Source: Pseudomonadota bacterium
Lineage (GTDB): Bacteria > Pseudomonadota > Alphaproteobacteria > Rhizobiales > Pleomorphomonadaceae
Length of the DNA stretch: 64,000 bases
Direction of reading: 5' to 3'
Assembly: GCA_023436885.1 (NCBI GenBank)
Contig: JAEZHI010000039.1
Span: 171,716-235,715, forward strand
Part shown: in pieces, positions 61,905 through 64,000 of the stretch
Layout: the number at the start of each line of letters is the position of its first letter
Position numbering within the stretch: position 1 is the stretch's first letter
Made by a program: the position numbers and the translations under genes
Notes under the pieces: model-generated
Seen by the model: the letters and a program-made list of their open reading frames with translations, nothing else
Databases searched by the model: none
What the model was told of the DNA's origin: nothing

Positions 61905-62611
61905 CACTCACCTGCCTCCGCGGTCGCAGCGGGCGCCGCCTTGCGGAACTTGCCCGGGGTGGGAACACCTTCCGGAAGCTTCTTCTTGACCGCGTCGCGG
62001 ACGAGGATCCAGCCGCCCTTGGCACCCGGAACAGCGCCCTCGACCAGGATCAGACCACGATCGGCGTCGGTGCGCACGATCTTGAGGTTCTGAGTGGTCA
62101 CGCGCTCATCACCAAGATGACCAGGCATCTTCTTGTTCTTGAAGACCTTGCCCGGATCCTGACGCTGACCGGTCGAACCCAGCACGCGGTGCGAAACCGA
62201 GTTACCGTGGGTGGCACGACCGCCGCCGAAGTTCCAGCGCTTCATGGCGCCGGCGAAGCCCTTACCGATGGAGGTACCGGTAACGTCGACGAACTGACCG
62301 GCAACGAAGTGGTCAGCCGTCAGTTCGGCGCCGACTTCGATGAGGTTCTCGGGAGAAACCCGGAACTCGGCAAGCTCACGCTTGGGCTCGACCTGCGCCA
62401 CGGCAAAGTGGCCGCGCATCGCCTTCGAGACATTCTTGACCTTGACCGTACCGGCGCCCAACTGGATCGCGGTATAGCCGTTCTTTTCTTCGGTACGGTG
62501 AGCAACCACCTGGCAGTTCTCAAGCTTGAGAACCGTCACGGGAACATGCTCGCCAGCGTCGTTATAGACGCGGGTCATGCCGACCTTCTGTGCAATGACA
62601 CCTGAGCGCAT
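61904..62611 (-). CDS. rplC: 50S ribosomal protein L3
   Basis: 235 residues from ATG 62611, with [32 protein letters not shown] and the Gln-containing [12 protein letters not shown] that PrmB methylates in other bacteria. The TTG five codons upstream is less likely. Confidence 0.97.
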   Translation of the reverse strand: MRSGVIAQKVGMTRVYNDAGEHVPVTVLKLENCQVVAHRTEEKNGYTAIQLGAGTVKVKNVSKAMRGHFAVAQVEPKRELAEFRVSPENLIEVGAELTADHFVAGQFVDVTGTSIGKGFAGAMKRWNFGGGRATHGNSVSHRVLGSTGQRQDPGKVFKNKKMPGHLGDERVTTQNLKIVRTDADRGLILVEGAVPGAKGGWILVRDAVKKKLPEGVPTPGKFRKAAPAATAEAGE

Positions 62612-62640
62612 AGCGTTCTCTCTCAACCCGGCTCTCGTTC

Positions 62641-62949
62641 TCAGAGCTTGATCTCGACGTCCACGCCGGCCGCGAGGTCGAGCTTCATCAGCGCGTCCAC
62701 GGTCTGCGGGGTCGGATCGATGATGTCCAGGAGGCGCTTATGGGTGCGCATCTCGAACTGTTCGCGGCTCTTCTTGTCGATATGGGGCGACCGGTTAACC
62801 GTGAACTTCTCAATACGAGTCGGAAGCGGAACTGGACCCCGGACTTGCGCACCAGTGCGCTTGGCCGTGTTGACGATCTCGCGCGTCGAGGCATCGAGGA
62901 TACGATGATCGAACGCTTTGAGACGGATACGGATATTCTGACCGTTCAT
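62641..62949 (-). CDS. rpsJ: 30S ribosomal protein S10
   Basis: 102 residues from ATG 62949, with [16 protein letters not shown] and [20 protein letters not shown]. It opens the S10 operon and follows tuf by 65 bases, the usual alphaproteobacterial order. Confidence 0.97.
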   Translation of the reverse strand: MNGQNIRIRLKAFDHRILDASTREIVNTAKRTGAQVRGPVPLPTRIEKFTVNRSPHIDKKSREQFEMRTHKRLLDIIDPTPQTVDALMKLDLAAGVDVEIKL

Positions 62950-63014
62950 TTCTCTACCTCTAGAGGAGACGTGGGCGGAGCTAACCCCGCCCCGTATCAC
63001 CTCGAAACGATCAA

Positions 63015-64000
<986 letters not shown>

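Overview
The window reads as a high-GC chromosome segment of an alphaproteobacterium, most likely order Hyphomicrobiales (Rhizobiales). The basis is the gene order rpsJ to rplQ with secY-adk-rpsM-rpsK-rpoA-rplQ, the DegP-type protease plus rarA after rplQ, and neighbours such as gor/DUF2059/gph and DUF6766. I see no insertion sequence, phage, CRISPR array or rRNA. Species cannot be settled from sequence alone.

Left part (1-14976). A CUT1-type sugar importer operon (two permeases, Gfo/Idh/MocA oxidoreductase, MalK/UgpC-type ATPase) ends at a clear terminator. An AraC regulator, glutathione reductase, a secreted DUF2059 protein, phosphoglycolate phosphatase, two membrane proteins (DUF6766, MgtC/SapB) and a dCache chemoreceptor follow. 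Next come molybdenum cofactor genes (a MoeB/ThiF-like protein, moeA, moaC) and a HAD-IIB phosphatase.

Central part (15068-33963). This is the notable region: a long leftward gene train around a molybdenum aldehyde oxidoreductase whose Fe-S cysteines and catalytic Glu fall at the same residue numbers as in Desulfovibrio gigas MOP (as I recall that protein). In transcription order: arsM-like methyltransferase, diiron flavoprotein (FprA/ROO type), moaD, xdhC, mop, a dicluster/FAD/CCG redox protein, a small CxxC redox protein, a second methyltransferase, a C-GCAxxG-C-C protein, a MobA/MocA-like nucleotidyltransferase fused to an HD domain, a cysteine-rich radical SAM protein, an AMP-forming CoA ligase, and a regulator that joins an AcoR-type sensor to a Crp/Fnr DNA-binding module. 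Most of these genes overlap by 1-4 bases. The set resembles an uncharacterised group known around mop in Desulfovibrio vulgaris (DVU_1551 to DVU_1559 region). A MalT-like LuxR regulator diverges from arsM.

Right-centre part (34161-43395). A peptide/nickel-type ABC importer is followed in the same operon by a hydantoinase/oxoprolinase-type protein and two DUF917 (S-methyl-thiohydantoin desulfurase-like) paralogues, probably uptake and breakdown of a hydantoin-like or cyclic amide compound. The operon ends at a strong terminator next to tRNA-Val(CAC), which is preceded by a half-tRNA relic and a sigma70-like promoter.

Right part (43727-64000, all leftward). A TerB-like acidic protein, rarA, a DegP-type protease, then the S10-spc-alpha ribosomal superoperon from rplQ back to a partial tuf. 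Several spacers inside the superoperon are unusually long and full of hairpins (rpmC-rplP, rpsQ-rplN, rplO-secY, rpsK-rpsM). The last 55 bases of the window do not match the conserved EF-Tu G3 region, which may mark an assembly problem or a broken tuf copy.
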